Source: Lachnospiraceae bacterium
GTDB lineage: Bacteria; Bacillota; Clostridia; Lachnospirales; Lachnospiraceae
Direction of reading: 5' to 3'
DNA length: 42,263 bases
Assembly: GCA_016293925.1 (NCBI GenBank)
Contig: JAEDCX010000011.1
Span: 1-42,263 of the forward strand
Position numbers and translations under genes: made by a program. Under the pieces are notes generated by a model. The model did no database searches. It had not been told where the DNA came from and saw only the letters and a list, made by a program, of their open reading frames with translations. Positions 27,200 to 34,950 of this stretch are shown piece after piece; within the stretch, counting starts at the first letter, position 1; the number at the start of each line of letters is the position of its first letter.

Positions 27200-28190
27200 G
27201 ATTATTATCATACTGGTCATACTGGCATTAGCAGTGATTGCGTTCTGGAAGATTCTCTACGGAGCAATTCTGGAATTGCGGAACATGCGGGCGTGGGAAG
27301 TGGCGGCCATGGCTGCTCTCGGAATATTGTATCAGTTCATGGACGGATTCAATTTTACGACGATGGCGAAGGTGGAACATCCCGAGTACAGGAGACTGCA
27401 CGGACTGGAGTGCGCATTTTATACTTCCTTTTTCCGGGTGACGTCCTTCGGTAGCGCGCCCTATGCCGCAACCGCATACAGTATGTACAAACGTGGAATT
27501 CCTCTGGAGGAGGGCATGGCGATCTCTACCGTGAATTACACCTACCATAAGATTGTGATTGCCGTGATCTGCATTGGGGCCGGGATTGTCTCGATGGGCA
27601 CGCTGCGGGGATTGGGAGAACAATATGTATGGTATTTCATATTCAGTCTGATACTGGTGGTTCCGATTGCCGTTTTCTTGCTGGGAATCTGTCTGAGCCG
27701 GAAGTTTCACGGGTTCGTCTTATGGCTTCTTCGTAAGATGGATCGCAAACACAGACATGGAGGAAGCATCGACAGACTGGAGGAGCAGCTGTATCATATG
27801 AAACAGACTGCCCGCAGGCAGATCCGGAATGGGAAGGGACTTGCGGTCATGTTTGTGCGGCATGTGGTGAAGCAGCTGGGAATCTACGCAATCGTATATC
27901 TTGCACTGTATGATGAGTTGCAGTGCGGATTCTGGCCATTGATGGCATTGACTGCGGTTGTGATTGCAATTGCGGGCGTTATGCCGGCACCGGGTGGAAT
28001 CGGTTCCACGGAACTTGCCTTTTCATTGCTGATGGTGGGATTGGCTTCTCAGACCAAGATCTTGTCTGCAGCGTTATTATTTCGTTTCTTTTCCTTTTAT
28101 TTCGCAGGATTGGTAGGGGGAATCATGATACTGATACAGAAGATGGTCGTACGCAGCAAGGTGCGCAGAGCACGCGGGGGTAGGGTATGA
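27162..28190 (+). CDS. YbhN/LPG-synthase-like multi-pass membrane protein (UPF0104)
   Basis: The protein has about 342 residues with seven or eight hydrophobic segments. It belongs to the lysylphosphatidylglycerol synthase transmembrane-domain family; the hallmark MPAPGGIGSTELAF is at about residues 270-283. It lacks the C-terminal aminoacyl-transferase domain of full MprF, so it is unlikely to make lysyl-PG alone; family members without it are thought to be lipid-handling proteins. The start is TTG 27162 with GGAG 7 bases upstream, inside the last 38 bases of argS; another TTG at 27177 is possible. Its last four bases (ATGA) overlap the start of hybrid kinase 3, suggesting tight coupling of the two membrane proteins. 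Confidence 0.85.
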   Translation: MRYWVLKHRKECRIIIILVILALAVIAFWKILYGAILELRNMRAWEVAAMAALGILYQFMDGFNFTTMAKVEHPEYRRLHGLECAFYTSFFRVTSFGSAPYAATAYSMYKRGIPLEEGMAISTVNYTYHKIVIAVICIGAGIVSMGTLRGLGEQYVWYFIFSLILVVPIAVFLLGICLSRKFHGFVLWLLRKMDRKHRHGGSIDRLEEQLYHMKQTARRQIRNGKGLAVMFVRHVVKQLGIYAIVYLALYDELQCGFWPLMALTAVVIAIAGVMPAPGGIGSTELAFSLLMVGLASQTKILSAALLFRFFSFYFAGLVGGIMILIQKMVVRSKVRRARGGRV

Positions 28191-31100
28191 GCAGAGACAG
28201 AATCAGGAAAGAGATCAATTCTTATACAGATAACACAAACAGGACGGGAAGGGCATTCCGGGTTGCTTGTGTTATTTTTGTTACGTTGATGATCGTATTT
28301 GGTATCATTATTACCATACGGGAATACGGTGCATCCCGATTCGGAGAGCAGGATATGCGATACAGCGAATTGAAGTTTGAGAGAGGCTGGAGTGCCTATA
28401 CCGCGGACTGCGAAGATCCCCGACTGCAGAAAGCAAATGTGACCATCCCGTATGTGGGTGAGAAGCTGGTTTCGATCAGTATGAGAAACAAACTGCCCGA
28501 TCAGATCGGAGCAGAGTGGTATCTGTATCCTCATACGAATTATCAGGCAATCGAGGTATATGTTGCAGGAGAGAAACAGGATGTATTCGGAATCCGTGAG
28601 GACGGAGAAACGTTCTCAGATCTTCCCTGGACTGCGGTCAGAATTACGGAGGACATGGCCGGCAAGGAGATTGAGATACGGTTGCTCGGCTATGGAGACC
28701 GGGAGGAGTCCATCCTGTATGATGTGCTGCTGGGGAGACAGAGTGATATCAAATGGTATCTTGTACGCTATGCGTTGAATAGATCTTTTTCGTCCGTGAT
28801 TTTTGGTCTGGTCATGGTGATCATTATGCTGGTTATTGCAATTGTAAACAGCAGGTACAAATCCGGTCAGGCGGCAGATTTCCTGTATCTGGCGGAATAT
28901 ATTATTCTGAATCTCATTTGGATCTTCACGGATTCGACCCTTCAGGGGGCTTTTTTCATCGGAAACAGGGCATTCTATTATCTAAATGTCTATTCCTTCA
29001 TTCTGCAGATGATACCGCTTTTCTTATTCCTGCATGCCAATTCGCAGCGGGCATTTACGAGAATGGTATGTACGATCGGGAACACGCTGCTGATTATCCT
29101 GACGATCGGATCGTTCCTCTCGATGAATGCCGGACGGTTCAAACTGTACCGGATGTTGAAGGACACCCACCTTGCCATGTTTGGATCCATTGTTCTGATG
29201 ATTATTCTACTGCTCTATGAACGGATCCGTTACAAGAACAAATCGCTGCGGCTTCTGCTGATCGGAATCGGTGTGGCGATTATTTTCGGGGCGCTTTCTT
29301 TGAGTAACTTCTATACGCATGTCAGTTCAGATAACACGTTGGGAATCCGGCAGGGAACATTGGTACTGGTATCCATACTGTGCGTGAACGGAATCATGAA
29401 GACCTTCCAGCTTCTCACATCGGGACGGGCGTTCATGGATATTGCGGAGAAAGTACCGCTGGGAATCTGCAGGATGATCATCGGAAAAGAAGAGATCGAA
29501 TACGCCAACGCGAACTATTACCAGATGCTGGGAATCCGGAATGAAGAGAACGGAAAGAAACTTGTACACCGGAAACGTGATGTGATTCATCCGGAGGATT
29601 ACAGAAGATATGTGGATACAATCAAAAATCATGTGCTGAATAAGGAATACCACTACGAAATTGAGGTCAGGTATGTCTGTTCGGATGACAGAGTCATCTG
29701 GGCGTTAGAGAATCATGAAGTGGATCTCCATGCAAAGAGGATTACCACCACGTTGTATGATATCACGCAGCGAATAAAGATGGAGAAGCAGTTGAGAGAC
29801 CGGGAAGAAGAGACCAGAATTGCTGCCGGTTACAAGGCAGAGTTTCTGGCGAATATGTCTCATGAGATCCGTACGCCCATGAATGTGATCTGTGGTATGG
29901 CAGAGTTGTTGGAGAACTGTGATCTGTCACCGCTGGAGAACGAATATGTAGGTATGATCAAATCCTCTTCCAACAATCTGCTGGGAATTGTCAATGACAT
30001 TCTGGATTTCTCCAAGATTGATTCCGGAAAACTGGAGTTGGTGGAACAGAACTATTCCATCCGGGATCTGCTCTATGATATCCAGACGGTTACCGCTCCG
30101 AAGATCAGTACCAAGATGTTGCGTTATCTGATCTATGTGGATCCTACGATGCCGTCGACCCTACTCGGTGACAGCGGAAGAATCCGGCAGATTTTGATTA
30201 ATCTGATCAACAATGCGACCAAATTCACACAGAAGGGGGAGATTTCCCTTACGGTTCGGTGTAAGAGAATCGGTGATAACAAGGTGAGAATAACCTTTGG
30301 CGTAAGGGATACGGGAATCGGTATTAAGGACGAGGATCTGGATAAATTGTTTACTCAGTTTACCCGTCTGGATACCAAGAAAAACCGGTCTGTGGAAGGC
30401 ACCGGTCTGGGACTTGCGCTCAGCCGTGAACTGGCACGGAGAATGAACGGTGATATTACCGTAGACAGTGTTTACGGTGAAGGAAGTATTTTCACTGCAC
30501 GGATTGAACAGGTAATTGTGGATGATAATGATATCTGTCTGAAAGAGAACGGGGATGCATATGCGGTCCTGGTATTGGAGGAGGATGCAATCAGAAGACG
30601 GGCCGTAATGGATGCACTGAAGGATTATGGGATTGCTACAGTCTATACGGAACCGGATCCGTTCATGAAGGCGGAGGCAGCATATAAGGTTGTTCTGTAT
30701 GACTATTCTACTTACTCCATGTATGTGGATATGCAGGAGGAATGGGACGATGTATTCCGGATTGCAATGGTGGAGTACGGCAATAAGGACATCGAAGAGG
30801 AGAGCAATGTGTCCTATCTGCAGAAGCCGGTCAGTCTGGTCAGCCTGCGGAATTTCCTGACGGAAGACGGGCCGAGGCAGAAACAGATGCTCCGGAAAAA
30901 TATGATTTTCCATGTGCATGACGTAAGCGCTGTCGTGGTAGATGACAATCATCTGAATCTCAGGGTTGCAGATGGACTGATGAGGCGGTACGGATTGCAG
31001 CCGGAATTATTGTCCTCCGGAATAGAACTTCTGGAGCGGATGAAGCAGGGAGTCCACTATGATATTATTTTCCTGGACCATATGATGCCTGAACTGGATG

Positions 31101-31975
31101 GTATTGAAACGGTGGGCAAGATTCGGAAATCATCGGATGTACAGTGGAGAAATGTTCCGGTGATTGCGTTGACGGCAAACGCCATTAAGGGAATGGAAGC
31201 AGTGTTCCTGAACGCAGGTATGACAGATTATCTGTTTAAGCCGATTGAAAAGAAATCCCTGGAAGACATACTTGTTACGTATCTGGCGGACAAATGTGTA
31301 TACGAGGAGGCAGACGGAGAGAACACACAGATGTCTGCAGGAGAGAGAACATCCATTCCTCAAATCCCCGGGATTGCGGTTGCACAGGCAGTCAAACTGG
31401 TAGGGGATAATCTGGAAACCTATTATGAGGTGGTAACGGAATATCTGGAGAAAATTGATGAGAATACGGCAGCACTGATGGACTATCTGGAGGGGCAGGA
31501 CATCAAGAAATATACGATTCTGATACATGCATTGAAATCTACTACGAGGCTGGTGGGGAATCTGGAACTGGCAGAGTGCGCCCTGCGGCTTGAGACGGCC
31601 GGTCACGAAGAGAACTGGGATGCCATCGTGGCAGGAACCGAAGCTTTTGTAACGGAATATCAGCGCATGCGGGAGATATTCGTCCCGTATCTTCCGGAAC
31701 GATATCAGAAACAGTTGGAGGAATATACGGCTGTCGGCGGCGCGGTAACCGGTGACGGGGAGGTGCAGTGGACAGATGAGTGGAAACGCATTCTCGCACT
31801 GGTCAAAGAACAGTTGGAGAATTACGAGGATGAGGAGGCTATGGAGATCCTAAGACCGCTGATGAATGATTGTAAGAATGCGGCGGCGACGGAAGTGCTC
31901 CGAAAGATTGCGATGCTGATCAAGGCTGTGGAGTACGATGAAGCCATCGGCGTAATTGACGATATACTCCTCTGA
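28187..31975 (+). CDS. Hybrid sensor histidine kinase 3 (sensor-7TM-PAS-HisKA-HATPase-REC-like-REC-Hpt)
   Basis: The 1262-residue kinase is the largest of the three here. It has a first membrane helix (about 24-46), an extracytoplasmic mainly beta region (about 50-195) and seven further hydrophobic segments (about 200-405), which together resemble 7TMR-DISM receptors. A PAS-like region (about 421-525) precedes HisKA with H559 (SHEIRTPMN) and HATPase (660-775, NLINNATKF, GTGLGLAL). A divergent receiver follows (about 790-905; D839 at the expected place but no MMP and no conserved threonine), then a canonical receiver (911-1035) with D964 (FLDHMMPELDG), Hpt with H1114 (IHALKSTTR) and a helical tail. 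It begins inside the ATGA overlap with the preceding gene, and its end overlaps a convergent gene by 56 bases. Signal and partner are unknown. Confidence 0.93.
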   Translation: MSRDRIRKEINSYTDNTNRTGRAFRVACVIFVTLMIVFGIIITIREYGASRFGEQDMRYSELKFERGWSAYTADCEDPRLQKANVTIPYVGEKLVSISMRNKLPDQIGAEWYLYPHTNYQAIEVYVAGEKQDVFGIREDGETFSDLPWTAVRITEDMAGKEIEIRLLGYGDREESILYDVLLGRQSDIKWYLVRYALNRSFSSVIFGLVMVIIMLVIAIVNSRYKSGQAADFLYLAEYIILNLIWIFTDSTLQGAFFIGNRAFYYLNVYSFILQMIPLFLFLHANSQRAFTRMVCTIGNTLLIILTIGSFLSMNAGRFKLYRMLKDTHLAMFGSIVLMIILLLYERIRYKNKSLRLLLIGIGVAIIFGALSLSNFYTHVSSDNTLGIRQGTLVLVSILCVNGIMKTFQLLTSGRAFMDIAEKVPLGICRMIIGKEEIEYANANYYQMLGIRNEENGKKLVHRKRDVIHPEDYRRYVDTIKNHVLNKEYHYEIEVRYVCSDDRVIWALENHEVDLHAKRITTTLYDITQRIKMEKQLRDREEETRIAAGYKAEFLANMSHEIRTPMNVICGMAELLENCDLSPLENEYVGMIKSSSNNLLGIVNDILDFSKIDSGKLELVEQNYSIRDLLYDIQTVTAPKISTKMLRYLIYVDPTMPSTLLGDSGRIRQILINLINNATKFTQKGEISLTVRCKRIGDNKVRITFGVRDTGIGIKDEDLDKLFTQFTRLDTKKNRSVEGTGLGLALSRELARRMNGDITVDSVYGEGSIFTARIEQVIVDDNDICLKENGDAYAVLVLEEDAIRRRAVMDALKDYGIATVYTEPDPFMKAEAAYKVVLYDYSTYSMYVDMQEEWDDVFRIAMVEYGNKDIEEESNVSYLQKPVSLVSLRNFLTEDGPRQKQMLRKNMIFHVHDVSAVVVDDNHLNLRVADGLMRRYGLQPELLSSGIELLERMKQGVHYDIIFLDHMMPELDGIETVGKIRKSSDVQWRNVPVIALTANAIKGMEAVFLNAGMTDYLFKPIEKKSLEDILVTYLADKCVYEEADGENTQMSAGERTSIPQIPGIAVAQAVKLVGDNLETYYEVVTEYLEKIDENTAALMDYLEGQDIKKYTILIHALKSTTRLVGNLELAECALRLETAGHEENWDAIVAGTEAFVTEYQRMREIFVPYLPERYQKQLEEYTAVGGAVTGDGEVQWTDEWKRILALVKEQLENYEDEEAMEILRPLMNDCKNAAATEVLRKIAMLIKAVEYDEAIGVIDDILL

Positions 31976-32309
31976 TTGCATACAAATACATAGAGTATAG
32001 TCCGAGTCCACCAAGGATGCCCGTGATCAGGCGGCGTCTGTTGGTGGATTCTCGTATTCCGCATTCCTGGATCCCCCAATCGACGCCCATTGTGGACAGC
32101 AGAACTATGCAGAGCAGGGGAGAGAGAACGATCCGAAAACAGAAAAGGAGAAGGGCGGCACAATGCCCGATAAACACCCCGGTACATCTGGCACACACGG
32201 GAAACTGCTTGCCTTGATAGAAGAAACTTCGGTCGGGACGTTGATGGCAACCGCTTTGATTGCCAAGGATTCGTATTTTCTCTAGAAACGATTGCCGCAG
32301 GTCTGACAT
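31920..32309 (-). CDS. DUF2085-type small membrane protein
   Basis: The protein of about 129 residues carries the DUF2085 signature: CHQRPDRSFFYQGKQFPVC followed by ARCTGVFIG, with C21, H22, C39 and C42, probably binding a metal. One or two hydrophobic segments follow (about residues 47-66, and another near 93-108). ATG 32309 is chosen because AGAGGG lies 8 bases before it; a longer frame from 32366 has no ribosome site. The function of the family is not known. The last 56 bases overlap the end of hybrid kinase 3 on the other strand, and the start overlaps the zinc-ribbon gene by 28 bases, so the two are probably coupled. Confidence 0.85.
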   Translation of the reverse strand: MSDLRQSFLEKIRILGNQSGCHQRPDRSFFYQGKQFPVCARCTGVFIGHCAALLLFCFRIVLSPLLCIVLLSTMGVDWGIQECGIRESTNRRRLITGILGGLGLYSMYLYAIRGVYRQLRRWLHRTPQP

Positions 32310-32512
32310 ATATGTACTACCCTCTGTTTTGTACTTGTTCGCGTCCTGGTTTTGCCGGAGCCGCATAGCCCGCAGAGGATCCCCCAGACATCAAAAAAGA
32401 AGTAACCGCAGCATGCTTTGCTACAGCTGAAGCCCTTTTGCTGTGTCTCCACAGTGGTGTCATGAACAATCTGATCGTATACGGCGTTGCTGCCACATTT
32501 GGGACATATCAT
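32282..32512 (-). CDS. Small zinc-ribbon protein (76 aa)
   Basis: The protein begins MICPKCGSNAVYD and ends HICQTCGNRF, which is two CxxC knuckles as in a zinc ribbon. The middle contains CSKACCGYFFFD and CGLCGSG, a hydrophobic cysteine-rich stretch that could be a short membrane hairpin. The start has a full AGGAGG-type ribosome site (CAGAGGAGG). It overlaps the DUF2085 gene by 28 bases. Function is unknown; pairing with a second metal-binding-looking small protein is notable. Confidence 0.85.
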   Translation of the reverse strand: MICPKCGSNAVYDQIVHDTTVETQQKGFSCSKACCGYFFFDVWGILCGLCGSGKTRTRTSTKQRVVHICQTCGNRF

Positions 32513-32546
32513 TTGTTTTCCTCCTCTGTTCGGGTGATTCTGCGCT

Positions 32547-32762
32547 CTATTTTTCCAATAACGCTTTTACTTCCTCCAGACTTAAGCCTTTTTCGGAGAT
32601 GATGTGATCCAGTTCAGCAAGTCTTGCCTGACGGATCTGTTCCGTCAGATTTTTCTTTGTTCTTTTTAGTTCTTTCATGGTATTTTCCAGTTTTTCAATC
32701 TCTGCGGTTATCTGCGCGAGTTGTTCTTCCGGTGATAATGATGGTTTGCGTCCGCGTGCCAT
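32547..32762 (-). CDS. Small coiled-coil protein with an AT-hook-like N-terminus (71 aa)
   Basis: Residues 1-8 read MARGRKPS, close to the RGRP core of an AT-hook. Residues about 12-50 form a continuous charged heptad coiled coil, and the C-terminus is a short helix (ISEKGLSLEEVKALLEK). ATG 32762 follows AGGAGG at 7 bases; the frame extends six residues further without a ribosome site. The combination of coiled coil and basic hook resembles small nucleoid-associated proteins, but this is inference from shape. It lies 34 bases before the zinc-ribbon gene and probably begins that minus-strand unit. I see no certain promoter in the 250-base gap to the divergent MarR gene. Confidence 0.8.
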   Translation of the reverse strand: MARGRKPSLSPEEQLAQITAEIEKLENTMKELKRTKKNLTEQIRQARLAELDHIISEKGLSLEEVKALLEK

Positions 32763-32946
32763 ATTGAAACCTCCTGTCATATTCTATATATTCCGTAGCA
32801 AGATGAGCGTAGCACAAGAAAAATAGGTTGTAAAGAATTTTTGATTTACAAAATGTGAGGAAAAAGGCAAGCCGGACCGGCTTCCTGTAAGTGCTTGGAA
32901 TTCGAAAACGAGGCGATTCTGTGAGAGCCAAATACTTGATATTGGC

Positions 32947-32975
32947 TTGACAATTCCGCGCGTCGGCGTTATTCT
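32947..32975 (+). promoter_or_regulatory. Sigma-A promoter of marR-citrate synthase
   Basis: A perfect TTGACA (32947-32952), 17-base spacer and TATTCT (32970-32975). A small inverted repeat GCCAA/TTGGC (32927-32931 and 32942-32946) abuts the -35 box. Confidence 0.75.
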
Positions 32976-32977
32976 GA

Positions 32978-32990
32978 AAGAAAGTTTCTT
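32978..32990 (+). promoter_or_regulatory. Candidate MarR operator at the transcription start
   Basis: AAGAAAGTTTCTT is a perfect 6-1-6 palindrome immediately after the -10 box, covering the likely start point. Such placement is typical for autorepression by MarR proteins. Binding is inferred. Confidence 0.45.
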
Positions 32991-33012
32991 GGCGAACTAT
33001 CTAGGAGGAAAC

Positions 33013-33462
33013 ATGGAAACCAATGATGTTGTAATGTCTGGAATACAGCTCAAAAAGCTGATTGCCAGAAAGGTTGAACCAATCATGCAGGAATGCGATT
33101 TACGTCCTGTAGAGTTGGACGTTCTGGTCTTTTTGCACGGTGAGAAGAGCATTGATACTGCCACCGGCATTATTCAGAAGAAGCATTTGTCCAAGGCGCA
33201 CATTTCGAAATCCGTGGAGCATCTTCATGCGAAAGGATATATTCGCTTAAGGGAGGATGAAAATGACCATCGCATACTACACATCCAGTTAACGGAGCGA
33301 TCCGAAGAACTTGTAGGTAAGGTTATCCGGGTATACGAAGAGTGCCGGGACATCATGCAGAGAGGGATTCTGCCGGAGGAAATGGAGATTGTGAAAAAAG
33401 TACTTGCGAAGATAAATCGCAACATCAATCAGGAACTGGGCGAATCATTTTGTGATTCATAA
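33013..33462 (+). CDS. MarR family regulator upstream of citrate synthase
   Basis: The 149-residue winged-helix protein has the MarR layout: helical dimer arm, then the recognition part ATGIIQKKHLSKAHISKSVEHLHAKGY near residues 55-85, and the wing with DENDHRILHIQLTE (basic and acidic pair typical of MarR wings), and C-terminal dimer helices. ATG 33013 has AGGAGG 4 bases upstream; an upstream in-frame TTG is part of the -35 box and can be excluded. Citrate synthase follows after 45 bases, so it is probably cotranscribed and may be a target. The effector is unknown. Confidence 0.92.
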   Translation: METNDVVMSGIQLKKLIARKVEPIMQECDLRPVELDVLVFLHGEKSIDTATGIIQKKHLSKAHISKSVEHLHAKGYIRLREDENDHRILHIQLTERSEELVGKVIRVYEECRDIMQRGILPEEMEIVKKVLAKINRNINQELGESFCDS

Positions 33463-33478
33463 AGTTCACTGATGAACT
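33442..33478 (+). repeat. Two tandem inverted repeats at the marR-citrate synthase junction
   Basis: GAATCA-TTTTG-TGATTC (33442-33458) lies in the last codons of marR, and AGTTCA-CTGA-TGAACT (33463-33478) starts within its stop codon. Neither is followed by a T-run. They could be a processing or attenuation site or a second operator. Confidence 0.5.
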
Positions 33479-33507
33479 AAATAACAGAAAGACAGGAGGA
33501 AGAGCGA

Positions 33508-34854
33508 ATGTTGAATATAGATGGATATGTGGAACGACAGGCAACCGTGTGTGAGAAGAATGACAATATTCCGAAACAGTTGTATTCCGAGTATGGAGTG
33601 AAAAAGGGGCTGCGGGATGAAAACGGGCAGGGAGTACTGACCGGTCTGACGAATATCTCGCAGATCAAGGCATTTGAATATCGGGATGGTCAGAAGATCC
33701 CCTGCGAAGGAGAACTGTTATATCGTGGCTATGATATCTTCCAGCTGGTAGCGGGAGGCATCGATAAGCGGTTTATCTTTGAAGAGGGCGCCTATCTGCT
33801 TTTGTTCGGGGAATTGCCTAATGAAGCGAAGCTGAGAGAATTCCAGACGATACTCTCCGGGTGTATGGATTTTCCTACGAATTTTACCAGAGATGTCATC
33901 ATGAAAGCCCCAACCGCAGATATTATGAGTTCCATGACAAGGAGTATTCTTACGCTGGGATCCTATGATCGTGAAAAGGACAATCTTGCACTTCCCAACG
34001 TGCTGCGGCAGAGCATACAGCTCATCAGCACATTTCCCATGATGGCTGTATACGGATATCACGCGTACAATCACTATGAAAAGGATGGCAGCATGTATAT
34101 TCACAGGCCGGACAGGGAGTTATCCATTGCAGAGAATTTCCTGCGGCTGTTACGACCGGATATGCAATATACGGAACTGGAAGCCCAGGTATTGGATGTT
34201 GCGCTTCTGCTGCATATGGAGCACGGAGGCGGTAACAATTCTACCTTTACAACCAGAGTGGTTACCTCATCGGGCTCGGATACCTATTCTGTCATTGCGG
34301 CAGCAATGTCTTCCCTGAAGGGCAGGAAGCACGGAGGTGCGAATCTCATGGTGATGAATATGATGGACGATATCAGGAAACATGTGTCTGACTATTCCGA
34401 TGAGGAGGAAATCGCCCATTATCTGAATAAAATCCTGAACAAAGAAGCCTTTGACCGGAAAGGACTGATCTACGGAATGGGACATGCGGTGTACTCTCTG
34501 TCAGATCCGAGGGAAAGGGTATTTAAGGGATTCGTGGAGCAGCTGGCGAAAGCAAAGAACCGGGAAGCGGATATGATGCTCTACAACAATATCGAAAAGG
34601 TGGCACCGCAGTTAATCGGGGAACAGAGGCAGATCTTCAAGGGTGTCAGTCCCAATGTGGATTTCTACAGCGGATTTGTGTATGACATGCTCGGAATTCC
34701 CAGGGAACTGTACACACCGTTGTTTGCGGTTGCGAGAATCGTAGGCTGGAGTGCACACAGACTGGAAGAACTGGTAACAACGGATAAGATTATCCGTCCT
34801 GCATACAAGAGCCTGGTAGACAAAAAGGAATACGTAGACAGAACGATGCGGTGA
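33508..34854 (+). CDS. gltA: Citrate synthase
   Basis: The 448-residue citrate synthase condenses oxaloacetate and acetyl-CoA, supplying 2-oxoglutarate for glutamate synthesis in an incomplete anaerobic cycle. The catalytic set is visible: H239 in HMEHGGGNNS, H326 in GMGHAVY and D385 in NVDFYSG. The N-terminus carries an extra region of about 45 residues before GLTNISQIKAFEY, as in many Clostridia. The start ATG follows AGGAGG at normal distance. 2-methylcitrate synthase is an alternative; no prp genes are near, so citrate synthase is preferred. No aconitase or isocitrate dehydrogenase lies next to it. Confidence 0.95.
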   Translation: MLNIDGYVERQATVCEKNDNIPKQLYSEYGVKKGLRDENGQGVLTGLTNISQIKAFEYRDGQKIPCEGELLYRGYDIFQLVAGGIDKRFIFEEGAYLLLFGELPNEAKLREFQTILSGCMDFPTNFTRDVIMKAPTADIMSSMTRSILTLGSYDREKDNLALPNVLRQSIQLISTFPMMAVYGYHAYNHYEKDGSMYIHRPDRELSIAENFLRLLRPDMQYTELEAQVLDVALLLHMEHGGGNNSTFTTRVVTSSGSDTYSVIAAAMSSLKGRKHGGANLMVMNMMDDIRKHVSDYSDEEEIAHYLNKILNKEAFDRKGLIYGMGHAVYSLSDPRERVFKGFVEQLAKAKNREADMMLYNNIEKVAPQLIGEQRQIFKGVSPNVDFYSGFVYDMLGIPRELYTPLFAVARIVGWSAHRLEELVTTDKIIRPAYKSLVDKKEYVDRTMR

Positions 34855-34915
34855 TGCGTCCGGAAACGTAATGGTCACGGGGGCGATTTCAAATGCAATG
34901 AGAGCCGATGACCCG

Positions 34916-34944
34916 TTGACACAGGAAGCGTTCCAATTTAGGAT
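34916..34944 (+). promoter_or_regulatory. Promoter-like element in the gap after citrate synthase
   Basis: A perfect TTGACA (34916-34921), 17-base spacer and TAGGAT (34939-34944) in a region without coding potential. It points toward the tRNA genes and would start transcription near 34951. The element overlaps one arm of a 10-base inverted repeat (34922-34931 with 35040-35049). Confidence 0.5.
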
Positions 34945-34950
34945 TAGGGC

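Noticed and set aside
27162..28190. Full MprF lysyl-phosphatidylglycerol synthase
   Set aside because: Only the membrane part is present; the C-terminal aminoacyl-transferase domain is absent.
32947..33012. In-frame TTG start for the first MarR gene
   Set aside because: The TTG is the beginning of the TTGACA -35 box, so it cannot be in the message; ATG 33013 has AGGAGG.
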